From: Meghimatium bilineatum
Taxonomy: Eukaryota; Mollusca; Gastropoda; Stylommatophora; Philomycidae
Reading direction: 5' to 3'
NCBI GenBank assembly: GCA_034231615.1
Contig: CM067319.1
Span: 4,647,501 to 4,711,500, forward strand
Length of the DNA stretch: 64,000 nucleotides
The position numbers were made by a program, and so were the translations under genes. Below, one piece after another: positions 19,326-30,344 of the stretch. The first letter of the stretch is position 1; every line of letters starts with the position of its first letter. The notes below the pieces were generated by a model. The model was given only the letters and a program-made list of their open reading frames with translations. It searched no databases and had not been told where the DNA came from.

Positions 19326-20307
19326 ATGAACAACGTTTTACAGTCACTGCTGTTTTGCGCCCTTTTAGGAATTACCACAGCCTATTGGCTGGCAGGTAAG
19401 TCACGTGTTGTGTTTGTATAAACAGCCTATTGGTTGGCAGGTAAGTCACGTGTTGTGTTTGTATAAACAGACTATTGGTTGACAGGTAAGTCACGTGTTT
19501 TTTATAGCAGCCCAGTGGTTGTTGAATAAATTATGTGCTTGTTCGTAACACAGTCTATTGGCTGGAAGGTTAATTACGTGTTTTTATGTAGGAAAGTCTT
19601 GTGGCTGAAAAGTAAATCACGTGTTTGTATGTAAATTCATGATCAAGTGCCCTCTCCTCAATCAAGGTTGGCTGCAACAGACCGAAAACTTTCCCTGTCT
19701 CTTGTTTTGGTGGTGATTACCTTGCCTGACTGTAATATGTCCATCTTGTAATGTTACTCTCTTGTTCCATCTTGTATGTATGTTACTACAGTTACATTTG
19801 TGCATCGGCAAATAGTAATTTATGCTCCGCCCTTTTTTTCACGCAGAGATATCAGACAATAAACAATGTGACGTCAGTTAAATTGGCTGATGTATTTTGG
19901 CTCATTGTGATTATGTTTTATTTTCTTTTTAGATGTAGAACTACCTTTTTACTTCGACATTTTTTTTAAAGAACTAATGTCGAATCCCAACAACCCCCTG
20001 TTATTTAAAGTGCGTAATTTGCATGCAGAGTCTCAGAGTTATCGCCCATCTCTAACTAAGCTAGGCAAATGGCTTCAACTACTTTGGTCACAGGTCATTT
20101 TTATTGTTTTGTAAGATTAATCATTTACTTTCGCTATATATCTATTTTAGTGAAAACGTTGCTTTTGGTGTGTTTTCGTGCTTTTATGTCTCCGTGCAGG
20201 GGAAATCAAAACGTTTTTCTTTGTGCTTCCAGTTTTCGAATACAAAAAAAAAAAAACCGAAACAAATTAAAGACGTGGGTAAACACAATCTAGTACATAA
20301 TGCATAA
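19326..20307 (+). CDS. Candidate three-exon secreted-peptide gene
   Basis: Proposed exons are 19326-19395, 19933-20093 and 20200-20307 (112 codons). Exon 1 encodes MNNVLQSLLFCALLGITTAY WLA: a typical signal peptide with cleavage likely after TTA. It ends at a consensus donor (CAG|GTAAGT) in phase 1, the usual phase after signal-peptide exons. Exon 2 follows a strong acceptor (TTTTATTTTCTTTTTAG) and joins in frame as DVELPFYFDIFFKELMSNPN ... LTKLGKWLQLLWSQ. Exon 3 follows TTTATGTCTCCGTGCAG, again in frame (phase 0): GKSKRFSLCFQFSNT, a lysine-rich run, then TAA after LVHNA. The donor of intron 2 (GTCATT) is weak. A T-rich acceptor-like site (CATCGACAG) lies 7 bases before the ATG, so a 5' non-coding exon is possible. 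No domain or homologue is recognised; the structure is inferred from frame and splice signals only. Confidence 0.32.
19376..19620. repeat. 45-bp tandem repeat of an exon end plus donor site
   Basis: Three near-identical 45-bp units (19378, 19423, 19468) and two decayed ones contain CAGCCTATTGGCTGGCAG followed by GTAAGTCACGTG. Each unit holds an AG before and a GTAAGT after the same 15 bases. The array starts inside candidate exon 1. Confidence 0.9.
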
Positions 20308-20334
20308 CTACATGTTCAAGAATTTCGAATTGAT

Positions 20335-20852
20335 AGACATTGACTCATCTCATGTTGATATACATTGTATTATCTCATGTTGATATACATTGTATTATCT
20401 CATGTTGATATACATTGTATTATCTCATGTTGATATACATTGTATTATCTCATGTTGATATACATTGTATTATCTCATGTTGATATACATTGTATTATCT
20501 AATGTTGATATACATTGTATTATCTCATGTTGATATACATTGTATTATCTCATGTTGATATACATTGTATTATCTCATGTTGATATACATTGTATTATCT
20601 CATGTTGATATACATTGTATTATCTCATGTTGATATACATTGTATTATCTCATGTTGATATACATTGTATTATCTCATGTTGATATACATTGTATTATCT
20701 CATGTTGATATACATTGTATTATCTCATGTTGATATACATTGTATTATCTCATGTTGATATACATTGTATTATCTCATGTTGATATACATTGTATTATCT
20801 CATGTTGATATACATTGTATTATCTCATGTTGATATACATTGTATTATCTCA
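20335..20852. repeat. 25-bp minisatellite, about 20 units
   Basis: The unit is CATGTTGATATACATTGTAT followed by TATCT. Units are almost identical (one CTAATG variant), so homogenisation is recent. Confidence 0.97.
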
Positions 20853-22095
20853 TGGTCAGCAGGTTCTCCTTCTTAGCCGAGGATTCGTGCAGCAACATCG
20901 TGAATACATCATCAACATCCTACACATGCACATCTATTTTTTTCTGTGGTCTGGGGGCGATATTACCTTGTAAAACTAGACAGGGGAAAAAAGGACAGAA
21001 GACCATTTTTTTTCAGGACTAAAGTCAATCACTAGGGGAACTACAATTCAAATTATTTACTAAGGGTCTTCTCTCTTGATTTACTTCGATCCATTCCCAG
21101 CCTCTTGCTACTTCTTCCCGCTCGCAGACTGCGTAGCGTATCTTCTGCTGCTGCCATCCAAGACTTTCTTCGTTTAATGCGCCTTTCTTGTGTGTTGTCT
21201 AGAGGTTGGTATAAAGGGTGATAATTATTGTTACCAACTTTAAATTATTCTTTGACCAGCGCTACTCAATGTCTTACGTTGATTCTAGGTCGGTCTAGAA
21301 GAATAGAAGAAACCCCTAGAGAGCTGCGAATATAGTACCGTGGGTGGGCTACAAATAAGACAGAGGGAACAATCCCAGAACTTATCGAACAATACTTAAA
21401 GCCCCAAGCTATACGTACATAAACTGATGGCGAAGCAGCAAGATGCAGATGTGGCTTCATGGATTGCCGAAATGACAAGATGGTGGTGAAAAAGTCTGGT
21501 GCTTATTCAATGACAAACATCGAGCATGAGAAGGGAGATAGAGGAGTAACGTCTGCTATGAATCGACTGTAGACGCAACGACAAACACCTTCAGTTATTT
21601 TCTATCGGATTCCAAGAGTATGCTGCGCAAGATGCAAAAATTCACGATAAGAAATGAGTTGGACACACTTCACAACAACGCCAATAGATACCCATGGATC
21701 TACTGTCCTAATAATGAGAGAGTCTGGGACAATGCGCTCACACATTGACGGGTAACGCTATAGAGGGTGACAAAGTAATGAGTAGAAACAATACTGAATT
21801 TACTAAGCAGTCATGAATACACTACAAAACAATTAAGGGGATGCTGATGCAATGTATTTGTTCAGAGAATGTGGATTGACAAAGGGAGAGGGGAGAATGT
21901 GTGTCCTCACAGGAAAGACCAAAGAACCAACAACTGACTAGGAAGCTGAGATTATATACTTTTTGATGGCTGACGAAATGGCAAGCAGAGGATTTATGGA
22001 AATGCCTCTTTCTCAGTGATGTTTGTTTTTAATTAGTAATGACTCAGTCAGGAATTAATTAAACAAAATTATATATTCAATCAATCAATAAACCC
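20853..22095. other. Unclassified, possible decayed elements
   Basis: On the minus strand near 21080-21200 a frame reads RIKRRKSWMAAAEDTLRSLR, which recalls LINE ORF2 ends (W..AAEDR...LR), but support is thin. A plus frame 21424-21570 reads TDGEAARCRCGFMDCRND and KKSGAYSMTNIEHEKGDRGV before a stop; it may be a decayed transposon piece. Nothing here is firm. Confidence 0.25.
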
Positions 22096-22097
22096 AT

Positions 22098-22295
22098 AAC
22101 CATTCAGGGTCGTAGGGGTACCACACTGGATGCTTCAACACACAGAGTCTTCCAGCGAATTCTATCCTCAGCGATGCGGATGAGTGTGGAAAAATCTTGT
22201 CCTGTCCATTCCTTGATGTTGTCTGTCCATGTCTTTATTTGCCCTTCCCTGCGTCTTCCCCCTCGACAGTTCCCTGCAGTATTATTTTAGACAAG
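22098..22295 (-). mobile_element. L7 LINE ORF2 end
   Basis: The minus strand reads CRGGRRREGQIKTWTDNIKE, WTGQDFSTLIRIAEDRIRWK and TLCVEASSVVPLRP then a stop. W-T-D-N-I-K-E-W-T-G and A-E-D-R-x-R-W are the standard last blocks of an RT-bearing LINE ORF2. The fragment is about 190 bp and its tail is (TTGA)n-like (plus-strand TCAATCAATCAATAAA, 22076-22092). Confidence 0.75.
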
Positions 22296-22740
22296 GAATA
22301 ATGTCTACATGTCAAAACCATGTTTGTTTTCGTCGTTTAACTATTTCGTTGTATCATATATTAGGGGACATCGAAGCTAAACTTGTCCAGAGCACAAAAA
22401 TGTGAAATTTCAACGCTATCCTCAGGCTTGAATTCCTTCCACAAGTATCAAAAACAGTAACATAACTCAAGTATTGGAAACATTAAGAAGTAAACCATAC
22501 TTTGAATTAACTGGTTCATCAAATATTGCACGCTATATTTCGTTGTAACAATCAATGATGACAAGTGATGCACTCATTGTTCTCGTGTCAAGTGAGTATC
22601 GATTATGTTCTGACAAACTCGTGAATACTTTACAAGTCGTCACAGAAACACTTTGAAATCACTTAAAACAATCCGAGGGGGCGAGTTAAAACACAATATT
22701 ACAACATTTGTAAGTTTATTCAATTTCTTGCAAACATACA
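22296..22740. other. Nothing recognised
   Basis: AT-rich sequence with no array or element match. Confidence 0.35.
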
Positions 22741-22744
22741 TATG

Positions 22745-23035
22745 TAAATAACTATTCGCAGATGTCATTAACTATTCGCAGATGTCATTAACTATTCGCA
22801 GATGTCATTAACTATTCGCAGATGTCATTAACTATTCGCAGATGTCATTAACTATTCGCAGATGTCAATAACTATTCGCAGATGTCATTAACTATTCGCA
22901 GATGTCATTAACTATTCGCAGATGTCATTAACTATTCGCAGATGTCATTAACTATTCGCAGATGTCATTAACTATTCGCAGATGTCATTAACTATTCGCA
23001 GATGTCATTAACTATTCGCAGATGTCATTAACTAT
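22745..23035. repeat. 20-bp minisatellite, 14 units
   Basis: The unit is AACTATTCGCAGATGTCATT; one unit has CAAT in place of CATT. It is near perfect. Confidence 0.97.
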
Positions 23036-23127
23036 GCTTGCATTTATTAAACTACGCTGCTAGAGCATCAATGTATATTCTTAACTTATATCTCACTCGT
23101 TATCATCCATGTGCTATTTATCTTGAG

Positions 23128-23535
23128 TGAGACCCATTTTCCAGTGAGACCCATCTTCCAGTGAGACCCATCTTCCTGTGAGACCTACCTTCCAGTGAGA
23201 CCCATCTTCCAGTGAGACCCATCTTCCAGTGAGACCTACCTTCCAGTGAGACCCATCTTCCAGTGAGACCTACCTTCCAGTGAGACCCATCTTCCAGTGA
23301 GACCTACCTTCCAGTGAGACCCATCTTCCAGTGAGACCTACCTTCCAGTGAGACCTACCTTCCAGTGAGACCCATCTTCCAGTGAGACCTACCTTCCAGT
23401 GAGACCCATCTTCCAGTGAGACCCATCTTCCAGTGAGACCTACCTTCCAGTGAGACCCATCTTCCAGTTAGACCCATCTTCCAGTGAGACCCATCTTCCA
23501 GTGAGACCCATCTTCCAGTGAGACCTACCTTCCTT
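23128..23535. repeat. 17-bp minisatellite with two unit types
   Basis: About 24 units of CCAGTGAGACCCATCTT or CCAGTGAGACCTACCTT. The two types alternate over much of the array, giving a 34-bp higher-order period. Confidence 0.95.
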
Positions 23536-23594
23536 GCCGGTAAAACGATACATTCTACATATCTATACATTTTCTAAAATGTATTACGACAAGA

Positions 23595-24195
23595 TTGATT
23601 GATTGATTGGCATCCCCAGGCATGTGGTTGCGTCTGTGGGTCTCACAAATGGTAGACTAGACAAACCACCCATGCGACAGAAAACCTCAGTAGATGACAT
23701 GCTGTTATCTTGAGGTTATCTTCTTATAGAGGCTTCATGGCATGTCATTTATACAATTATGCTTATTATTCTTTTATTTTGTTGCTACAATGTGTTTCAT
23801 GTTTCCTTGAATATATGTATGCACCCTCTATGGTTGGGAGGGAGCCAGAGATGTACTGCGTAACACTGGGAAGGAGGAAACTGACAGCACTGTTTATTTC
23901 CTATGGTTGAGGTCAATCATAAAGGTACAGTGACTCAGGACGTGACAATCCTTTTGACTTGAACATTTGGTTACATGCCTGGAGCAATGGAGAAGTTCAG
24001 CATAACCAGTAGTCAATTGGTGGCGGGGAATGAGCACAGTGAACCCTATCTTGGCTACAGTGACTCGGAGCAGTGGCCGAAAATCCACAGACTTCCCAGA
24101 AATATAATGCCATTTATTGGGATTGGGTCAAAGTGCATGAGCCCATGGACCATTGGATCAGCAACCAACCAACCATTGATATTTCCAGGAATTGC
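23595..24195 (+). mobile_element. Repeat H, modular dispersed element
   Basis: The 5' module (TTGCGTCTGTGGGTCTCAC, CAGAAAACCTCAGTAGATGA, CTTATAGAGGCTTCATGGCA) is shared with repeat G. The following 430 bp (GGTTGGGAGGGAGCCAGAGA, CAGTAGTCAATTGGTGGCG, CCATTGGATCAGCAACCAAC) are shared with 30345-30965 in the other orientation and not with G. The 3' end is (ACCA)n. Short frames (for example 23975-24205) are not convincing genes. Confidence 0.7.
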
Positions 24196-24314
24196 GAGCG
24201 ATTAGTTATTATTTTCTATGTGTAATGGATTGGTTTTTATGAACTTTCTTATACACAGAAGACATCATCTTTCGGCTTAGTGCAAACCTATTGAAGGCGT
24301 TTTCTACTCAGAGG

Positions 24315-24362
24315 GGGGTCTATAATTGTATGTCATCTACTAAGGTTTTCTGTTGCATCAAA
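24315..24362 (-). mobile_element. Fragment of the G/H shared module
   Basis: TGTCATCTACTAAGGTTTTC and TGTTGCAT match the module in antisense; it runs straight into the 27-bp array. Confidence 0.55.
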
Positions 24363-24735
24363 TAAAATAAATATTCCATCAATACTCATTCTAATAAACA
24401 TTCTATCAACACTCAATTTAATAAACATTCCATCAATATTTGAATTAATAAACATTCCACCAATACTCAATCTAAAAAACATTCCAAAAGATTCCATCAA
24501 TATTCGATCTAATAAACATTCCATTCAATATTAGATTTAATAAACATTCCATCATTACTCAATTTAATAACATTACATGAATACTCAATCGAATAAACAT
24601 TCCATCAATACTCAATCTAATAAACATTCCATCAATATTCAATCTATTAAACATTCCATCAATACTCAATCTATTAAACATTCCATCAATACTCAATCTA
24701 ATAAACAGTCCATCAATACTCGATCTATTACATAT
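24358..24735. repeat. 27-bp minisatellite, about 13 units
   Basis: The unit is AATACTCAATCTAATAAACA followed by TTCCATC, with much unit-to-unit variation. Frames on both strands are artefacts of the 27-bp period. Confidence 0.9.
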
Positions 24736-24811
24736 CCAGAAACTCAGCAATTTAAAAATGATTTATCAAAGAACAGTCGAGGGTAGAAGGAGAAGATTCT
24801 GGACAGTCAAT

Positions 24812-25368
24812 TCTGGATTGATAACATCAAGTAATAATCTGATTGATAACATCATGTAATAATCTGATTGATAACATCAAGTAATAATCTGATTGATAAC
24901 ATCAAGTAATAATCTGATTGATAACATCAAGTAATAATCTGATTGATAACATCAAGTAATAATCTGATTGATAACATCAAGTAATAATCTGATTGATAAC
25001 ATCAAGTAATAATCTGATTGATAACATCATGTAATAATCTGATTGATAACATCAAGTAATAATCTGATTGATAACATCAAGTAATAATCTGATTGATAAC
25101 ATCAAGTAATAATCTGATTGATAACATCAAGTAATAATCTGATTGATAACATCATGTAATAATCTGATTGATAACATCAAGTAATAATCTGATTGATAAC
25201 ATCAAGTAATAATCTGATTGATAACATCATGTAATAATCTGATTGATAACATCAAGTAATAATCTGATTGATAACATCAAGTAATAATCTGATTGATAAC
25301 ATCAAGTAATAATCTGATTGATAACATCATGTAATAATCTGATTGATAACATCAAGTAATGATCTGTA
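24812..25368. repeat. 25-bp minisatellite, about 22 units
   Basis: The unit is GATTGATAACATCAAGTAAT followed by AATCT. The CATCATG variant recurs four times at intervals, indicating multi-unit copying. Confidence 0.97.
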
Positions 25369-25519
25369 CATGGTTTTCTCCCACTTCCTTAAATGTCTGG
25401 AGATACAGAAATGTTCGGAGCGCTTATTGTGCCGATGTTTTCATCGTGACACCCCAACGTGACACCCCAACGACTCTGACGGTTTATTGGTCTTATTATT
25501 ATATTTTATTATGTTTGTT

Positions 25520-26345
25520 TGGTTGTTTTGCGTTCGCTCCATTATAACCAGCATGGGTATCCATGCGATTTCCGCCGGGAGCGTGTTTACGTTGTGCTAC
25601 CGTTATGTACCTTGTAGGCCTAGCACATCCAATTTCGGTATGCCTTGACAATTCGGGTGGGCTACCCTAGCCTGTGACAGCCTCCCTATCTGTCGCCAGG
25701 CACGCGTGTGTGTGGTGACTCTTCGCCCAGATGATTTTTGCACTCGTCTGTCTCGAACGAGGTGTTCCACTGCCTATGAACTTGCCTCGTGTAATTGGAC
25801 GTGCTGTGCCTGTGCCCATCGGGTACTAAACCGTTTCTAATCCGTGAGCCTGGTTCCTTAGGAGGAAGAACTCACCAGAAGAGTTGGACTCTGGCTCTTT
25901 CGCCTTCTTAGCCGAGGTGTAGTTCACCGACATCTTGAACCCCTCGCCCAAGTTCGAGTCTCACACCACGTTTGAGAGCAAGGCGTTCTCGAGCTGAGCG
26001 ACCCTGTCCCAATAGCGCCTGAGCCCATCAGGTACTTAACTCTTTTCTCTCTGCAAGTGTGTTTCCGATATAGGAACACCTGACAGTAGAGTTGGGCCAG
26101 GGCTAAAATCGTTGTCTCTTTTGTGCCTGAGCCCATCGTGTACGGAACCCTTTCTCGCTGCAAGTGTATTTCCGGTATAGGAAAGCTTGACAGTAGAGTT
26201 GGGCCAGGAATGCCATCTTTGTCCCCTTTTTGCCTGAGCCTATCGGGTGCGGCATTCTTTCTCTTCGCGAGCATGTTTCCGGTATAGGAAGACTCGACAT
26301 TAGAGTTAGGCCAGGTCTTTGTGTTTTGCCAATCGCCCATTATTG
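25520..26345 (+). mobile_element. Repeat I, unclassified, with three 110-bp internal units
   Basis: From TGATTTCCGCCGGGA-like sequence onward it shares long blocks with 34001-34624: CTGTGACAGCC, CTATCTGTCGCC, GAGGTGTTCCAC, GAGAGCAAGGCGTTCTCGAG, GCGCCTGAGCCCATCAGGTA. After the shared end, the last segment (GCCTGAGCCCATC...GACAGTAGAGTTGGGCCAGG) is repeated three times in tandem at about 26010-26320. It is GC-richer than its surroundings and no coherent frame was recognised on either strand. Confidence 0.7.
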
Positions 26346-26847
26346 GGTATGGGTCTCTGCCTATAAGGAAAACAGGTAACTAGAAGCTCGCCACGAGCTA
26401 ACAGAGCTTGTAGTTCCCATTTCGATAATCGTTTTCACTTTCTATTTGCAGTTGGCGCTGCCCTCTAGCGCTGTGCTACCCTTTCATTTATCCATTATAC
26501 TCAGTATGAAATCTATCTGTCTTTCGCCATGCATCCACCTTTTCATGCTTTTTCATTGGCCGCCCCTCCAATGTTCGGACTGGAATAACTAGCTTCACTG
26601 TATGTCGACAGTGTCGCTGTATGTGGTGTTGCTGGGGATGTCGGAGATATTGTCTGTCTCTTATGCAGTCAAATCTCTTTCTATCTGCTACCTCTACATT
26701 CTCGGACACGATCCCCAAATGATTTGGCCAGAATCAGCTCGAGCTGCTGTATTTCTGTTTCCAGGGTGCACCACGAGGAGGTACATTTGGGATCTTGGTT
26801 ATCTGCTAACCCTGGGTCCGCCGAAAGCAATGCGTTCCTTTTGCACC
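26346..26847. other. Unclassified, possible end of an element with an ATT tail
   Basis: GC-moderate sequence running into (ATT)n. No conserved coding block was recognised in either strand. Confidence 0.3.
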
Positions 26848-26849
26848 CC

Positions 26850-26898
<49 letters not shown>
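26848..26898. repeat. (ATT)n microsatellite
   Basis: About 17 ATT units; may be the tail of an unrecognised element to its left. Confidence 0.97.
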
Positions 26899-27004
26899 GA
26901 TGCAGTACTCCTACGTAAAGACGCCCCCATGATTGTAGTACAGACCTCATTTGTTTTGATGCAGAGACATAAAGAAAGTTCAACACAGAAACGTATTAGT
27001 TAGT

Positions 27005-28140
27005 TTGTTCCGTTCGTGCCGCAAGCGACACATAGGGCAGAGGTTGTGGTTCTCCATATGATACGGTCCGCTGCCTGCAGCTTTAGTTCCTGGATGGTCT
27101 TACCACCTATTAATTCCTCTTTTTTAAGAATAGTGCTTTTAAGGGTTGTTTTAGGTCTTCCTCTTTTTCTCTCTGATAAAGGCTTGCTGGTTTATTCTGT
27201 TTACATCTAGTCGTAAAACGTGGTCAAGGTATTTCCATCTTCGTTTTCTTATGATGTTTGAAACATACTCTTGGTGTGTTTTGTCTCATTTTATGTTCAT
27301 CAGTTTACGAAGACATTTGTTTTCGAAGCTGTTTAGTTTATTGTCTGTTGCTTGAGTTGATTTCCAGCTTTCACTACCATACGTTAGCACTAATACAATA
27401 CATGAGTTAAATAGCTTTAGTTTGGTGTTTGTCCCTAGATCTTTTGATTTCCAGATATTAGTTAATTTAGCAAATGTGCTAGGTGCCACTTCTATACGTG
27501 TGTTTATTTCTTTCATTGAGTCTCCGTCAATAAACATTCGGCTGCCCAAGTAGTTAAAGCTGGAGACATTTTCCAGTATTTGGTTATTTACTAAGATGTT
27601 ATTTGTTGAGATGTTAAGTTCCATGATATTTAATTTGGACGTGTGGATCTGAAGGCCAATTTGCTCTGCGAGTGTGCATAGTTTGTTGGTTATATCTTGT
27701 GTTTGTTGATGAGTAGAGTTTAATAATGCGATGTCATCTGCAAAAACAAGATCAGTTAAAGTTCTGTTTTTGAGCCATTGTATACCCGCTTTTTCATCTT
27801 GAATGGGTATACGCATGATCCAGTCGATGGCTATTCCAAATAGCATTGGTGATAATAAGCAGCCCTGTTTCACTCCTGTGTTGACATTGGTGATAATACG
27901 CAGCCCTGTTTCACTCCTGTGTTGACACTGAACCATTCTGAATTTCCTGTTTCTGTTCTTACGCAACAGGTTGCTTCATGGTGAAGGGCTTTATGATGTT
28001 TTTATATTTTTACTGGAATCCATAGATTTTAAGAATCTCCCATAGTGCCGGACGATGTATACTGTCGAATGCCTTTTGAAAGTCTATAAAGTTAATTATC
28101 AAGGGACTTTGAAACTCAAGTGCATTTTCTATAATAATTC
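27005..28140 (-). mobile_element. L2b LINE: RT domain and C-terminus, broken
   Basis: Minus-strand order: FIDFQKAFDSIHRPALWEIL (RT motif before the active site), CCVRTETGNSEWFSVNTGVK and QGCVLSP, then after a frameshift NTGVKQGCLLSPMLFGIAID, LVFADDIALL (catalytic FADD), NYLGSRMFIDGDSMKEI, VLTYGSESWKSTQATDNKLN and SFENKCLRKLMNIK. The frame then shifts to a decayed RRWKYL...VLR segment and ends MENHNLCPMCRLRHERNK. A 41-bp direct duplication (27845-27885/27886-27926) inside the GVKQGC region causes the upstream frameshift. The longest open part is 226 codons (27286-27966). The endonuclease is missing because of 5' truncation, and the left (5') end abuts a minisatellite at 28140. Confidence 0.85.
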
Positions 28141-28450
28141 TATAATAAACATATTACTAAAAAATATAAAGTTCAACCCAGTAACATATTACTAAAAACA
28201 TATAAATAAAGTTCAACCCAGTAACATATTACTAAAACATATAAATAAAGTTCAACCCAGTAACATATTACTAAAACATATAAATAAAGTTCAACCCAGT
28301 AACATATTACTAAAAACATATAAAGTTCAACCCAGTAACATATTACTAAAAACATATAAAGTTCAACCCAGTAACATATTACTAAAACATATAAATAAAG
28401 TTCAACCCAGTAACATATTACTAAAAACATATAAAGTTCAACCCAGTAAC
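28141..28450. repeat. 37-42-bp minisatellite, 8 units
   Basis: The unit is AAAGTTCAACCCAGTAACAT followed by ATTACTAAAAACATAT(AAAT). Length differences come from one optional AAAT. The 85-codon minus frame is an artefact. Confidence 0.9.
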
Positions 28451-28499
28451 AACAATCACTTCCTAGTTACGTTGTAGACTACCCTCAAGTATGTCTCCC

Positions 28500-28830
28500 T
28501 ATCTGTAGAATCTTCATCCCATTGCGTAACTATAGACACTTCTAATCTAGACATTACGCAAAACAGACAACCTTACCTCTTACCCAATAGTGGTCAATTC
28601 AAAAACACGGTGTACGCTGATATCCCCAACATCTGATGAGCCTATGTCAGAGCATATACGTCAATAGTCAATGCGCAGTACGAACGAGCACAGGTACATC
28701 GGATAATTTTAGAGACAGGGATGTGTACTATCCCCCTCCCCTATTGTTCATAACATACATAGACCACATCTGCAAAGTAGCAAAGACAACGGAAGAAAAC
28801 AATTTGAAAGATAGTTTAAACGAATGAAGA
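28500..28830 (+). mobile_element. L10 LINE RT fragment
   Basis: The plus frame 28636-28827 ends in PPPLLFITYIDHICKVAKTT, which corresponds to the S-P-L-L-F-x-x-Y-I-D-x-I block just upstream of the RT catalytic site. Upstream, QSIYVNSQCAVRTSTGTSDN fits the preceding R-x-x-x-G-x-S region. The element is truncated at both ends. Confidence 0.5.
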
Positions 28831-28925
28831 TGGACGCTTCTCCTTGTGTGTAGACTGAAGATAGACACTTCTCCTTGTATGTAGTCTGAAGATAGACACT
28901 TCTCCTTGTGTGTAGACTGAATAAA
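28831..28925. repeat. 31-bp repeat, 3 units
   Basis: The unit contains GAAGATAGACACTTCTCCTT and GTGTGTAGACT. Confidence 0.9.
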
Positions 28926-29274
28926 GAAACTGCGATTGATTAAATATCTAGGGTAAGTTATTTATATTTTCGTTCACTTCCCTGTGGAGTATATGGCCGC
29001 AAATGCCGCCCTCCAACGAGTTTGTGCTGAGTAATCCTCTTCATTTTGTGCCAACGAAATCCCAAACAATGTCAATTATCAATATCATTTTACAGTGAGT
29101 CTGGTGAATTATTTATCGTTGGACATTCATGCAATTTCCATAATTCAACTTACTGGAATATTTGTTATAATTAGTACACGCCAGTGAGCGGAATAATTTA
29201 TAGAAAGAATGGAAATTACGGAGAAATTTCCCGCGTGTTGCCAACGTCCGATAGGAGAGCACTGAACAGTGGCA

Positions 29275-29830
29275 ATGTTGACTGAAATACTTGACTTAAG
29301 TGGTGACTGAAATACTTGACTTAAGTGGTGACTGAAATACTTGACTTAAGTGGTGACTGAAATACTTGACTTAAGTGGTGACTGAAATACTTGACTTAAG
29401 TGGTGACTGAAATACTTGACTTAAGTGGTGACTGAAATACTTGACTTAAGTGGTGACTGAAATACTTGACTTAAGTCATGACTCAAATACTTGACTTAAG
29501 TGGTGACTGAAACATATGACCTAATTGGTGACTGAAATATTTGATTTAATTGGTGACTGAAATACGTGACCTAATAGGTGACTGAAATACTTCATTTAAT
29601 TGGTGACTGAAATACTTGACTTAATTGGTCACTGAAATATTTGACTTAATTGGTGACTGAAATACTTCATTTAATTGGTGACTCAAATACATGATATAAT
29701 TGGTGACTGAAAACTTGACCTAATTGTTGACTAAAATACTTCATTTAATTGGTGACTGAAATGGTTAATTTACTTGGTGACTAAATTAGTTGATTTAAGT
29801 GGTGACTGAATTACTTATGTTGCAGCCAAT
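29275..29830. repeat. 25-bp minisatellite with a decay gradient
   Basis: The unit is GGTGACTGAAATACTTGACT followed by TAAGT. The left eight units are identical; units to the right become steadily more diverged (ATTGG, CATTTAATT variants). Confidence 0.95.
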
Positions 29831-30340
29831 CTTCGTTGCGTGTACAGTACCTGGTGATGATTATGATAAAGATGGGATTTTCTCGACTATTTATATTTCT
29901 TTAACATGGCTTTTTTTTTACCAAAATGTCGAGTGGTAACTAATGTTAACAACATGTAATATTTTAGAATTAACTATGGAAAATTTTCCGGTGTTTACGT
30001 CTGCGTTTACTCTCATGAATACGTCTAGAGAGGTTTCAGGAAATGAAGTATTAATACGCTAAGGTTTAGATGAAATGTGATCGGATGGGTTGCGTTGTGA
30101 TAAATACTTGTGTACACAGCATTGTTTCCGCAGAAAAATTAATTGAGAGACAAGATATCGATTATCTTTTTGTTGTTGCAAATATATCTTTGAAAAAATG
30201 AAATAATATAAGGTTACAAATTGCTCATATAACATTAGTTCACTGGAAGAAATAATTATTTTCGGTAAATAAATATAGGGCAAGAAAAAGGTAACTGAAC
30301 TGATTAGAAATTCTGTTCTTAACATTTGTAATTGGAATCT
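29831..30340. other. AT-rich, nothing recognised
   Basis: No array or conserved coding block was seen. Confidence 0.35.
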
Positions 30341-30344
30341 GATG

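Noticed and set aside
23710..24205. Two small genes in repeat H
   Set aside because: The same sequence recurs inverted at 30.4 kb with different frames open, so it is repeat sequence and not a conserved gene.
27286..27966. Functional reverse transcriptase gene
   Set aside because: FADD is intact, but the domain is frameshifted by a 41-bp duplication, truncated upstream and broken downstream.
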